Source of the DNA: Dictyocoela muelleri | Taxonomy: Eukaryota > Microsporidia | Direction: 5' to 3' | Assembly: GCA_016256075.1 (NCBI GenBank) | Contig: SDVU01000432.1 | Span: 1-13,464, forward strand | DNA: 13,464 nt | In this document: piece after piece, positions 1-8,738 of the stretch | Layout: each line of letters starts with the position of its first letter | Position numbering within the stretch: the stretch's first letter is position 1 | Notes under the pieces: model-generated | The model's input: the letters and a program-made list of their open reading frames with translations, nothing else | Told to the model about the DNA's origin: nothing | Database searches by the model: none | Program-made: the position numbers and the translations under genes

Positions 1-420
1 TAATTGATTTCTTTTTAGTTTTAATTAAAATTTATCCATTTAAACTTATGATTATTTCGAGAATCCTTCATTTATAATAATCTTATACACAACATTAACC
101 TATTTTATATTAATAAAAATTTATTTTTCTATCCATTAATAATAAACAATTACTATTAATCTACGGTTTTCTAAAATTTTATTTTCAATGTATTTATTAA
201 TTAAATATGATGTGTTTTAAAGTTATTAGGTTATTTAGCCGAGAGGTTGACAACATTTGTATCAGCTTGGACTATTTGGGTTTGAGTTTCATTGATGAAA
301 AAAAATTATGAGAATTATTGCAAAATTAAAAAAACATAAAATATAAATATATAATATAAATATAAAAAAATATTAATTATCTCGCGGTTGGCATATGTCA
401 CGCGCTGCGCGCAGGACATA
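1..420. other. AT-rich stretch without a recognisable gene
   Basis: No open frame, convincing RNA gene or long repeat is seen. Positions 236-290 have a weak tRNA flavour, with an A-box-like TTAGCCGAGAGG and a B-box-like GGGTTTGAGTTTC, but no acceptor stem can be drawn. A short GC-rich knot, CGCGCTGCGCGC at 401-412, stands out from the AT background just before the transposase fragment that follows. Confidence 0.5.
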
Positions 421-424
421 ATAT

Positions 425-892
425 TATAATAGGCGCGATAATAGTGTAATTGAAATCGATGAATCTAAATTCGGAAAAAGAAAATATAATGCGGGACGAT
501 TAATTAAAGGCGCATGGGTTTTAGGTATGTTATAGCGAGGATTAAATAAGAAAATTTTATATAAAGTATGCAATAGAAAATCAAATATATTGTTGCCTTT
601 GATTTTAAGACATGTTAGAGAGAGGAGCATCATAAATACGGATAATTAGAGGGCATATCTTGAATTTGAAAATAAAAATGTTCATAGGATGGTGAACCAT
701 TGCCTAAAGTTTGTGGGCTCAATTACGGGTGTACATACTAATACTATTAAAGGATTTTGGGCAGATATAAAATGTTTCATCTCTAAAAAATATAGAGATG
801 AAAGGCATATTCAAAAATTTTTAAACTTATACTCTTTATTAAGAAATGAGAAAACTGACTTGCTTAGGAAGCTGATTTTCATGACCAAATAA
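425..892 (+). pseudogene. IS1595/Merlin-type (ISXO2-like) transposase fragment, inactivated
   Basis: This is the C-terminal catalytic part of a DDE transposase of the ISXO2/IS1595 group, which in eukaryotes corresponds to Merlin DNA transposons. A single reading frame gives VIEIDESKFGKRKYNAGR from 446 on, carrying the first catalytic Asp. It continues with LLPLILRHVRE, then NTDN followed by RAYLEFE (second Asp), MVNHCLKFVGSITGVHTNTI, and a C-terminal KGFWADIKCF. These blocks match the family layout in order and spacing. The frame is broken by two TAG codons. The one at 533-535 sits where the family usually has Glu (GML*RG); the one at 647-649 sits where it has Trp (DN*RAY). The third acidic residue of the DDE triad, expected in the pattern TIEGFW, is Lys here (codon 749-751). 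The N-terminal zinc-ribbon half is missing: an in-frame TAA precedes the fragment at 419-421 and no matching sequence lies upstream. No terminal repeats could be paired around it. It differs clearly from the second copy at 12347-13230, so it belongs to another subfamily. The family call is secure; the exact edges are not. Confidence 0.85.
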
Positions 893-1298
893 AACTAATT
901 TATTTTTTTTATTATTTTTTTTATTTTTTAAATTTTATTTTATGTGGAACAAGGGTATTTAAAAAAAATGGACACCCCTAAATATGTGTGATATTAATAC
1001 TCCAACTCCAATTAATGATTTTTTTTTGTCACGACCATAAGGGTTATTTTATTTTTTTTTGGGGGAGGGGATCAAGTTATACGGGAACCAAAAAATGGTT
1101 TTATAATTTATTTATTTTTTTTAAAATATTAAATTTGTTAATCCGGAAGCTACTTGTGGTTCTTAACACTTACGAAAGAAGACAAAAAAGTTGAATTTTC
1201 GCATAAAAATAAAAGGGGGTATTATTTAGCGCAACACAGGAATAAATGTTTCATTAAAAAATTGTTTTTTTTTGAATTTTTTATTTAATTTACTAGAG
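893..1298. other. AT-rich stretch, nothing recognised
   Basis: Long T and A runs and one G-rich patch (GGGGGAGGGG near 1061). The short open frames here show no codon bias, motif or family resemblance. It may include the 3' remains of the transposon that carried the upstream transposase fragment, but no inverted end was found. Confidence 0.5.
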
Positions 1299-1377
1299 CA
1301 CATTATTTGCAGGGGTGCATTATTTGCAGGAGTGCATTATTTACAGGGGTGCATTATTTGCATGGGGCATTATTTGG
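1299..1377 (+). repeat. 17-bp tandem repeat, about five units
   Basis: Four full units follow the pattern TGCATTATTTGCAGGGG (1299-1315, 1316-1332, 1333-1349, 1350-1366) and a shortened fifth ends near 1377. Units differ at one to three positions. The period is not a multiple of three, so the open frames across it are incidental. The array directly abuts the tail of repeat copy C. Confidence 0.9.
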
Positions 1378-1383
1378 TACACA

Positions 1384-1582
1384 ACATATTATATTACTTG
1401 CTGATAAAAATCAAAATTACCAACCCGGAGAGTTATCCCCTATCATATCCTTTAGACCTTTGGTTTCTGGTGTTTGGATTAGACATCATTTCTAAGATTC
1501 TAAACCGCAAACGCGATTAACGGTTCATCAATGACTCAGCTGAATACAAGTTATTAGAGGCCTCTGCATGATTTTTTTTATA
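1384..1582 (-). mobile_element. Truncated copy C of the tRNA-headed (SINE-like) repeat family
   Basis: Read on the minus strand, this stretch shares ordered blocks with copies A and B. They are TCATG followed by a pyrimidine/purine mix, GAGTCATTGAT followed by TCGCGT (shared with B), AGAAACCAAAGGTCTAA (compare AAGAACCAAAGGTCTAA in A), ACTCTCCGGGT (shared with B) and TCAGCA plus an AATATAATAT tail. The tRNA-like head and about half of the body are absent, as expected for a 5'-truncated SINE copy. Blocks between the shared motifs have diverged. The 3' end (low coordinate) lies near 1384; the high-coordinate edge near 1582 is approximate. Confidence 0.7.
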
Positions 1583-1725
1583 TATACAATTTAAATAAAT
1601 AAAACATACAAATAAAAATCCAAAATTAATAAAATAAAAATAAGTAAATTATAAGTCAGAAGTAAAACTAAACATGCTTATTATATCGGTTCATTTTTTA
1701 ATATATTTATTTTTTAATTAAGCAC

Positions 1726-1742
1726 CACGATGGTTAATCGTG
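1726..1742. other. Small perfect hairpin downstream of the secreted-protein gene
   Basis: CACGAT and ATCGTG pair around a five-base loop, about 90 bases past the stop codon of the gene at 1829-4099. It would lie in the 3' region of that transcript. A role in RNA end formation is possible but unsupported, and chance is a fair explanation in this setting. No AATAAA signal was seen nearby. Confidence 0.25.
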
Positions 1743-1828
1743 TAAAATTGCAATTTGTCAAAATTCACAATTTTGTTTAAAAAAATTACGAAATATTATT
1801 CATCAATAACCAATTTTCACGCCTAATT

Positions 1829-4099
1829 TTAAGTTTCGTCATAAAAAGATTGTATGTGTATAGAGACTTGTTTATTCAAAATTTCATTTAAATTCAATAC
1901 ATGCAAGCTAAAAATCTTTTCAATCTCATCTTTTTCATTGTAATTATTTTTTTGACTCTGAAGAAGGTATGATTTAATGCTTAATAAAATATAGGCCATT
2001 AAATAAGGTTTCTTAATATTTATAAATTTGAAGAAATTGAAAATATAAAAAGTTCTAATTTCTAAAATTTCTTTCAAATAATCATCATCCAGATTATCGA
2101 TTTTTTCAAAAGATTGATATTTCTCTTTAAAATCTTTCAATTTTTGCTTTAAAAATTTTTTTATAAAAATACCTGAGTGAAATTTTCGTCCTGATATGTG
2201 GTGATCGTTAAGTCTTAAATGGTATAAAATATTTATAATTCTGAATTCAGGAAAAACTTGTGATAAATATTGATCTTCTGAGGTTCTTTTAAGGAATTTA
2301 GATATCGATTTTAAGACTTTATAAATAATGAGACGATCTGTTTCAGTTATTTCTTCATTTGCAAAATTTATATATTTGTTAATATAAATATAAATTTTAT
2401 TTATATTTAAATATAACTCAGCCTTATTATTGATCTGACCATTGCTTATATTTTTCATTAACATCGAAATAAAAGGATTTAAGTTTTTCAGAAAGTTGTT
2501 GTATGCTGATTTAAAAGTTTTCTTCGCCTCGTCTTTATATTTATTTTCAATTTTGTTGATTAGTGAGTTTATGACATCATTTTCATTTTCATTAGTTCTA
2601 AAAATGTTATATTCAGCTTTCATATTCATGATTAGATCTAAATTTATCTTATTCAAATTTATAAAACTGTTTATATGAATAGAAATGGGTATTTCTTCAT
2701 CTAATATCTCTTTTAATATAATTTTAATAGAACTATTTATTTTCAAATAACATTTATAAGTTAAAGAGTTTTTGCACTTCGTTGACTCAAGAATTTTATT
2801 TTCACATTTTGTTCGAAATAGAACTTCTGAAATTTTTTCAGCTACAATCGAAAAAATATTTTCACATTTTTCTAAATATTTTTTATTCAATTCAGTAATG
2901 AAAGAATTTAAAAAATCACGGGGAAAATTTGGAGAATCAAAATCATTATCATACGGTGAATTATTTTGATTCTTAGAAATCAAAATGTTTTCATAATTTT
3001 TTGATGATAAAAATGTTTTTGATGTGCTGGGAATATTTGAAGTATTATTCGTTTCTTTCGTGTTTTTAGGCAATATGGGTCTGTATTTTAGTTGATATTT
3101 ATAAAAAACATTCTGTTCATAATTTGTTATTTTATCATTTAAATTTGTATTTGCTACTTTTTTAAGACCTGATGTGGTCAACTTGAGATCAGTTTTTAAA
3201 GGTTCAATTGTCTTTGAAAAGTTGGATTTGATATTAATAACTTCTGATTGTGGCGTAATTACATTATTTGTTTGAATAAATTGATCTGATAGAATTGAAT
3301 CTATATTAAAAGAATTAATTCTTGTTCTCTTAGGTTGAATATCATTTTGTTTTAATTTTTTATTCAATTCCTGATAACGTTTTAAATTTTTATTATTTTC
3401 ATCAAAAACAGAATTTGTTTGAATTTCTGATAAATCTTTATTTTTAACAGATTGCTGAAATTCGGAAATTTTTTTGATTGAATAATCTAAAGGTTGGTCT
3501 TGTAAAATTTCTTCATTTTGTAAATATTTCGAAGTATCATAATTTATTTCAACATTCTTTTTTTTTGAAACAAATTGATTAGACTTGTTCATGACTATAT
3601 CGTGATTATAATGATCAATATGATTGTTCTGAATTTCAAAATTAAGATGATAATTAGAAGAAGCATTTTGATTAAACGAAGGCTGGTTTATTGATTTATA
3701 GAAATTATATAGATTAGACTGCTGTTCTTCATAAAAAGAAAAAGAATTCTCGTTTTGTTTCGTGCTAGTGATGGTAGTAGGATTATCTGCATGAATTTTA
3801 GTTTGAAAATTTATTATTGGCGCATAAATTCTATCTATATTGGTTTTTAAATTTGAGAATTCTTCAGATAAATCTTGATTTTGCAAACAAAGATCATTTG
3901 AATTAGTGAACGTTGCAAAATTAAAATTATTATTTTCCATCGGTGTTTTTATAAATTTATGATTAAAATCATAAAAACAGGGATTCTGATTTATGTCTAA
4001 ATTTATGTTTGTTATTCTTTCATCTTTGTTATTATGTTTTTTACTCTCTTCCTCAAAATTTGATGCGATTAAAATTTTTATTATTAATAAAATGATCAT
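1829..4099 (-). CDS. Predicted secreted, Asn/Lys-rich protein of unknown function (756 aa)
   Basis: I do not recognise this protein. The ATG at 4099 is the first ATG in the frame. The open frame extends 14 codons further upstream, but only from a TTG, with a TGA close behind. Starting at 4099 gives MIILLIIKILIASNF, a compact signal peptide with a likely cleavage near residue 13, so the product is probably secreted or enters the ER. Residues 14-385 are low in complexity, rich in Asn, Ser, Gln and Lys, and look disordered. Within them are PLDYSIKK (203-210), the basic patch PKRTR (256-260) and FNIDSIL (264-270). Residues about 390-756 are rich in Leu, Ile, Lys and Phe and look like a helical domain without membrane segments. 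Four Cys cluster there (412, 432, 442, 450) and could form disulfides. No intron is seen, and the single intact frame amid decayed DNA argues that it is expressed. It stands alone, with repeats on both sides. A secreted parasite protein or effector is the best guess; a spore-wall or other surface protein is an alternative. Confidence 0.85.
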   Translation of the reverse strand: MIILLIIKILIASNFEEESKKHNNKDERITNINLDINQNPCFYDFNHKFIKTPMENNNFNFATFTNSNDLCLQNQDLSEEFSNLKTNIDRIYAPIINFQTKIHADNPTTITSTKQNENSFSFYEEQQSNLYNFYKSINQPSFNQNASSNYHLNFEIQNNHIDHYNHDIVMNKSNQFVSKKKNVEINYDTSKYLQNEEILQDQPLDYSIKKISEFQQSVKNKDLSEIQTNSVFDENNKNLKRYQELNKKLKQNDIQPKRTRINSFNIDSILSDQFIQTNNVITPQSEVINIKSNFSKTIEPLKTDLKLTTSGLKKVANTNLNDKITNYEQNVFYKYQLKYRPILPKNTKETNNTSNIPSTSKTFLSSKNYENILISKNQNNSPYDNDFDSPNFPRDFLNSFITELNKKYLEKCENIFSIVAEKISEVLFRTKCENKILESTKCKNSLTYKCYLKINSSIKIILKEILDEEIPISIHINSFINLNKINLDLIMNMKAEYNIFRTNENENDVINSLINKIENKYKDEAKKTFKSAYNNFLKNLNPFISMLMKNISNGQINNKAELYLNINKIYIYINKYINFANEEITETDRLIIYKVLKSISKFLKRTSEDQYLSQVFPEFRIINILYHLRLNDHHISGRKFHSGIFIKKFLKQKLKDFKEKYQSFEKIDNLDDDYLKEILEIRTFYIFNFFKFINIKKPYLMAYILLSIKSYLLQSQKNNYNEKDEIEKIFSLHVLNLNEILNKQVSIHIQSFYDET

Positions 4100-4104
4100 T
4101 GGGG
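4100..4104 (-). promoter_or_regulatory. C-rich motif immediately before the ATG
   Basis: On the minus strand the sequence reads ACAAACCCCAATG, placing CCCC two bases ahead of the start codon. Short CCC- or GGG-like elements directly upstream of start codons are known in several microsporidia. Here it supports the ATG at 4099 over the upstream TTG. It is a short match and could be chance. Confidence 0.4.
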
Positions 4105-4180
4105 TTTGTAATGGCAGGATTTTAAATATTTTTTTGATCAAAAAAAAATGAAATTCATAAAAATTTCAAAATTGAATTTT

Positions 4181-4624
4181 ATCTATATATTCCATGCTGA
4201 GAACATCCATATCTGCCACCCGGAGATAAACCTTGGTCCTTAGACCTTTGGTTCTTGATGTTCCAAGAATACGTCACTTTTAAGCTATAAAGAGTTCCAG
4301 CTGTATACCATTTTTTCGTTTTATCATTAAATCAGTAAGATACGGGTAATAAATAGCTTTTCATGATTTTTTTCCCATTAATTATTTTCACTATATGCGT
4401 CGCTGCTCTATTACACACCTTAGTGAGCTCCTTCTGCTTCACTGTCATATTAGACCGAGTCTTAATCAGCTATATCACACGGAAGGACTGAATATTATTT
4501 ATAATTCTATAGATATTAACTGCTTAATGTCAATTACATTTTTTTTAAAATGACGACAGCGGGGTTTGAACCAGATACTTAAATGTTAAATTCAAGAGTG
4601 TAAACCACTGAGATATCTGGCCCC
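4181..4624 (-). mobile_element. Copy A of a tRNA-headed SINE-like repeat
   Basis: Read on the minus strand it begins GGGGCCAGATATCTCAGTGG, a tRNA-like head of about 70 bases, then a body of about 350 bases, then TCAGCATGGAATATATAGAT. Ordered blocks shared with copy B include GACATTAAGC, CTGATTA followed by TCTAATATGACAGTGAAGC, GGTGTG, GCGACGCAT, TCATGAAAA, TGATAAAACGA, TATACAGCTGG, CAAGAACCAAAGGTC and CTCCGGGT. It has no open frame. Its low-coordinate end lies about 80 bases upstream of the secreted-protein ATG, so the element may form part of that gene's upstream region. The two full copies face each other head to head with 126 bases between. It could instead be a structured RNA gene family, but the truncated copy C and the AT-rich tail favour a retroposed element. 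Confidence 0.72.
4562..4615 (-). promoter_or_regulatory. Internal Pol III A and B boxes of copy A
   Basis: On the minus strand the A box is TATCTCAGTGG (4605-4615) and the B box GGTTCAAACCC (4562-4572), 32 bases apart, as in a tRNA gene. Both depart slightly from consensus, so this copy may be weaker than copy B. The segment between them, CTTGAAT(5 nt)ATTTAAG, forms a seven-pair stem in place of a normal anticodon arm. Confidence 0.6.
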
Positions 4625-4750
4625 AAAGTTTATTCAAATAGTTTAATTCTCGGGTTATTAATCAATATTAAATTAAAAAATTGTTCTGTCAAATTTCTTT
4701 ATAATTACAATTTAATAGAAAAATACTGTTATAATGATAAAACTCATATT

Positions 4751-5217
4751 GGTCAGATAGCTCAGTGGTTAAAACTCTTGAATGCAAAATTTAAGTATCG
4801 TGGTTCGAATCCCCCTCACGTCACTCTTTAATAAATAATGAGGGAATGACATTAAGCGGTCATAACTATATAATTATAGTATAATATACTGATATTCCAG
4901 TGTGGTATGCTGATTAGGACTTGGTTTAATATGACAATGAAGCAGAAAGGACTCTCCTAGGTGTGGGGATGAGTGCGGCGACGCATCTCGGCAAAAAGTA
5001 GTGATAAATAAAATATCATGAAAAAGCCATAATTACCTCTATCCTGCCGAGTCATTGATAAAACGAAGATCGCGTATACAGCTGGGCTTCTGGGCAGATT
5101 AGGAAGTGAGGGATTATTGGAACACCAAGAACCAAAGGTCACCGATCATTGGGGAAGACAACTCTCCGGGTTTGCAGCTATAAATGTTGTCAGTATTTAA
5201 TATATATATATATATAG
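4751..5217 (+). mobile_element. Copy B of a tRNA-headed SINE-like repeat
   Basis: This copy starts GGTCAGATAGCTCAGTGGTT and runs to a (TA)n tail at 5197-5216. The head is tRNA-like over its first 75 bases. CTTGAAT(GCAAA)ATTTAAG sits in the anticodon-arm position, and the B box is followed by CCC. The acceptor ends pair only partly, the D-stem is weak and the anticodon stem is displaced, so it is unlikely to be a working tRNA. The GCA in the loop hints at a tRNA-Cys ancestor. The body shares many blocks with copy A in the same order, and its distal half also with copy C. The small open frame on the opposite strand at 4957-5142 is not conserved in the other copies. Length near 465 bases is long for a SINE but within the known range. 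Confidence 0.74.
4758..4812 (+). promoter_or_regulatory. Consensus internal Pol III promoter (A and B boxes) of copy B
   Basis: The A box TAGCTCAGTGG (4758-4768) and the B box GGTTCGAATCC (4802-4812) both match the eukaryotic tRNA consensus and are 33 bases apart. This is the strongest sign that the repeat is or was transcribed by RNA polymerase III. A T-run that could stop Pol III appears only well downstream, so transcripts could cover most of the body. Confidence 0.75.
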
Positions 5218-5239
5218 CTAAAACACATTTAAGTTTAAA

Positions 5240-5399
5240 TAATATTATAAACAGATAAGCTATTTGAGAAATTTAATTATTACAGTCATGCTCTCCCCAA
5301 TTTTTTTCAACCTCCTTTTTTAGATCTAAAAATTTCGGATCGTCCCACAATCCACCTCTCTTGGACTCAACCCATAAACCACCCACTCTTTAAAAAAGG
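5240..5399 (+). repeat. Left copy of a 160-bp direct repeat
   Basis: Starts TAATATTATAAACAGATAAG and ends CTCTTTAAAAAAGG. It matches 10738-10897 in the same orientation with about a dozen mismatches or gaps by eye. It ends just outside the foldback element that starts near 5402. It holds a CT-rich, Pro-codon-like stretch (CCACCTCTCTTGGACTCAAC), but the open frame through it is not convincing. Confidence 0.85.
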
Positions 5400-5401
5400 T
5401 A

Positions 5402-6061
5402 GACGAAAAAACGCCGTCGGGGTTTTTTCGAGGTTTTTTGCTGTTAAAAACGCCGGCGGCGTTTTTTCGGCAAAATCTTCGGCGTTTTTGCCGAAAATTA
5501 AAATTTTTGAATTGCAAAGAACTCTATGGTTTAGACCCTAAAAACGCCATCGGTGTGTTTTCAGATTAATGTTTTTTTTCCAAATAAAAAGAGTTTACAA
5601 TTAACTTTAATAAATATACTATGTGGATGAATATAAATATAATTGATAAAATACACACAAATAAAATAAAAACATCTATAAAAATAATTTCATAAAAATA
5701 TAAAAAAATAATTTATTTAAAGAACAATAATATTAGGAAAATTATCATTAACTTAATATTTTTATAAACATAATGATTTAACTAATAGCATTCTAATCTC
5801 TTTTATGTTAATTTATCTTGATTTATATTCCCGAATTTATTTTATTTCTATTTATTAATTTTACAAAACATCAGAATAAATAGATATGATGAATTTTTAT
5901 CGACAATGTACATATATTCTATTTAAATGACGTTGCTTTCTATTTTTTTGTGATTTAATAATTTCGATTATTTATTAAAGTTAATTGTAAACTTGTTTTT
6001 ATTTGGAAAAAAACAAAAAATTAATCTGAAAACCCACCGATGGCGTTTTTAGGGTCTAAAC
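5402..6061 (+). mobile_element. Foldback element 1, left arm, loop and inner right arm
   Basis: The terminal zone is made of small hairpin units of the type CGAAAAAACGCCNNCGGCG followed by TTTTTTCGG (5403-5490). It passes through GCCGAAAATTAAAATTTTT into GGTTTAGACCCTAAAAACGC (5528 onward). From there to about 5615 the arm pairs almost perfectly with 5970-6061 on the other strand. The outermost part pairs with 10625-10731, on the far side of the hAT insertion. The loop (about 5615-5970) is plain AT-rich DNA with no open frame. This is a non-autonomous inverted-repeat element, MITE or foldback in type, with arms of roughly 200 bases; no transposase family could be assigned. Confidence 0.8.
6054..6061 (+). 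repeat. Left 8-bp target-site duplication of the hAT element
   Basis: GTCTAAAC, identical to 10625-10632. It fits the hAT preference for 8-bp duplications with T at position 2 and A at position 7. It comes from the foldback element that was the insertion target. Confidence 0.9.
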
Positions 6062-6987
6062 CAGTGGTTCTCGTACTTTTTTGATGCGTGGACCCCTTTT
6101 TCATATTTAAATTTTCCTCGGGACCCCCAAATGTTAACAAATCTTGGAATTTTTATAAAAAAATCAAGGTCTTCTTCGGAACGTGGACCACACTAGAATT
6201 TTTTTAAATGTAGTCTACTTTTCGAATAAAGCAAAATTTCGAATTATTTTATTTTTTAAAAGAAATTTTGCACTTATGGTTTTAAATTAAATATAGCAAT
6301 TATATTAATTGACACCCCATTGTGTTATTTTTAAGATTTTTTGATGATTAATTATATAAACATATGTATTAACTTCAATTCAGAAATAAAAATAATGATT
6401 TTAAGCTTTAGTAATTATAAATAAATATATTTAGATGTTCAAAGCGAGATTGCTAGAATTATACCAGTAATAAATACTTTACTACCTATTAATATTTTTT
6501 AATTTATATTATATTGCATACTTATTAAAACCTTAATTTTTCAAATAATTTTTTGATCTATGATTTGAGTTAAGAAAATATAGCTTCTGTGAGAAATTTT
6601 TGTGTCGCTAACGGGTTTTTCACCCTCCTTTATTTTGAGGAAATCGCTTACTTAAAAGGAAATCACAAAATTTTAATTTTTAATAAAGTATAAATTTTTA
6701 GTAATTATTACTATACTGAAAATAACTCCCGATTTGACGATTATTTTAAATAAGAATATGTATTTTCTCTTACGGAAGTCGATTTGTTCACTAATAGGGC
6801 AGTGAATAATCGGTTGGTGTATTAAAAATTCATTAAAAACAATTTTAATTTAAAAATCATAATTTTGACAAATTTAATCTATAATTTTATCAATAAATAT
6901 TTAACATAAATTTTTTTATGTCCAAGGTAGTAAACTTTGATGCAGTCCATACTATAAACAAGCTTTAAAAATCAAATAAGCGAAGCG

Positions 6988-7730
6988 AGGCTGTAAAATC
7001 GCCCACCATAAGGAGAGCGCTTTTACAGCCTAAAGATAAACAAAATAAAATGCTAAATACCCTAAAAAACCATTAAAAATCTGCCAAAAAAACTAAACAA
7101 CGATTTTTTTCATCGATAGCTGACTTTGATATTTTATTCGATAATAATTTGTTTATTTATGAAAAAATGTTCTAAAAAGGTTTGTGGTACTCAAAATAAA
7201 TAAGGAAGGTAATGTAAGTTTATCGGTATAAAGCACGAATTGCCTTTTAAAGATGTTTCCTGGTTCGTTTCTCATATACACTTATTATTAGTATTTTTAT
7301 GTTTTTTACGTAGGAAAGAAGACCAGAAATTGTAATAAGATGAGTATATATAGAAAAATAACCCGTGTAGCTTTTTTAACAGATGATTTCATACTTCTTT
7401 CTAATCACTTCTATTACCCCTCCTCATTTATTTTTTTGCCACAAATCGTTGGAGAACCGAAAATATTTGGTTTTATTTAAATTCGAAAGCAAAGAAGGTT
7501 ATGAGTAAAAAATCATACATTGATAGATTTTTAAACAAGTTTTTCTGGAGTTATTATAATATAAGAATAATGAGCATGGAAAAATTGGGCAAATAAGGCT
7601 TGAAATAGTCGAATATTTGTTCAAAAATAAATGTTGTTTTAGAATAAAAGTAAATTATATTTATTTTATTTTTATTTTTCACAAAATTTCTCCTGAACCC
7701 CTACCTTGAGGTGAGCGATTTAACAGCCTT
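6988..7730. repeat. Segment bounded by AGGCTGTNAAATCGC inverted repeats
   Basis: The left end AGGCTGTAAAATCGCCCACC (6988-7007) is inverted at 7710-7729, where the minus strand reads AGGCTGTTAAATCGCTCACC. Weaker similarity continues for another dozen bases inward. A third end, inverted (GCGCTTTTACAGCCT, 7017-7031), lies close to the left end, so 6988-7031 alone is a compact two-ended hairpin. The interior has no open frame. This fits a small non-autonomous DNA transposon, possibly with a solo remnant beside it. No target duplication is clear. Confidence 0.6.
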
Positions 7731-8738
7731 GCACCAAATAAACTATTATATAAAAATACGAATTAGATTTTTATAGTCTTTTCTGTTCTCACCTGAATTT
7801 CAACACTTCCTAAAAAATAGAAATCAGTATCATTACGAAGAAAAATTACGAAATTATTATTTGAAAAAAGCTCATAATCGCTAGTTATATTCAGTTATAA
7901 TTATCATAATTATATTAAACTTTCATAAATATTCAGTAGAAAATTATGATGATGATTATGACAGAATAAACCGCGATTTTACGCTTATTTCAAATAACAC
8001 ATATTTAGTTGTCTTCTAAAGATGTCAATTTCCTCATAAAGAAAGGAAAATAACTTAGCCAAACCAAACTTTTCATTTCTAGTTTTTGATGTATTTTTAA
8101 AACATATATTGTTGATTTTCTAATTTTGTAGAGTTGTATTTGGTTTACTCTCTTAAAAATATTTTTACAAGCATAGCAAACTTGTGAGTGAAATTATTTG
8201 AATAAATTGTGGATTACTGAAACTACAAAAATTATCATTTTTCTTTATAAAACTTTAAAATTGTATTGAAGCATTTATAAATTAAAAAGATATTAAAGGG
8301 TAACTATAACGACTTTTTCATTTTTTTTTGACACCATCTTTCATTATTTTTGACACCATCTTTCCTATTATTGACACCATTTTATCATTATTGACCCCAT
8401 TTTGCATATTTTTTGACCCGTTTATCATAACAATGTTTTTATCAGCTATATATCAATTGCCCAAAGCTATAGATTATTTTCCCAAAGTTTAGACCTATTT
8501 TTCATGTTATTACAGATGTTTCAAAAGTTATAAACCCTTTTCCTAATGTTATAGCTCTATATTTTCAGAGTTATAGACATTTTTTCAAGGTTATTGATCT
8601 TTTTTAAGAGTTATAGACCTTCTTTTTGTTATATACCAATTCCTCTGAGTTATAGACACATTTATTAGATTTATATATATATTTTAGAAAATTTTACAAA
8701 ATAAGCCCATAAAATAATATCTTAAACATAAGACTAGT

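Noticed and set aside
236-300. Possible tRNA gene or fourth tRNA-headed repeat copy
   Set aside because: A- and B-box-like words are present, but no acceptor, D or anticodon stem pairs, and none of the body blocks of copies A to C follow.
1272-1520. Overlapping plus-strand open frames with Cys-rich repeated residues
   Set aside because: They are translations of the 17-bp tandem array and of repeat copy C on the opposite strand.
4751-4826. Functional tRNA (GCA anticodon) at the head of copy B
   Set aside because: The anticodon stem is displaced, the D-stem is weak and several acceptor pairs fail; the same head recurs in copy A in a different state, which fits a repeat better.
4957-5142. 61-codon minus-strand open frame
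   Set aside because: It lies antisense within repeat copy B and is not kept in copies A or C.
5326-5517. 63-codon minus-strand open frame rich in Arg and Lys
   Set aside because: It crosses the border between the 160-bp direct repeat and the foldback 1 terminus, so it is a repeat-derived frame, not a gene.
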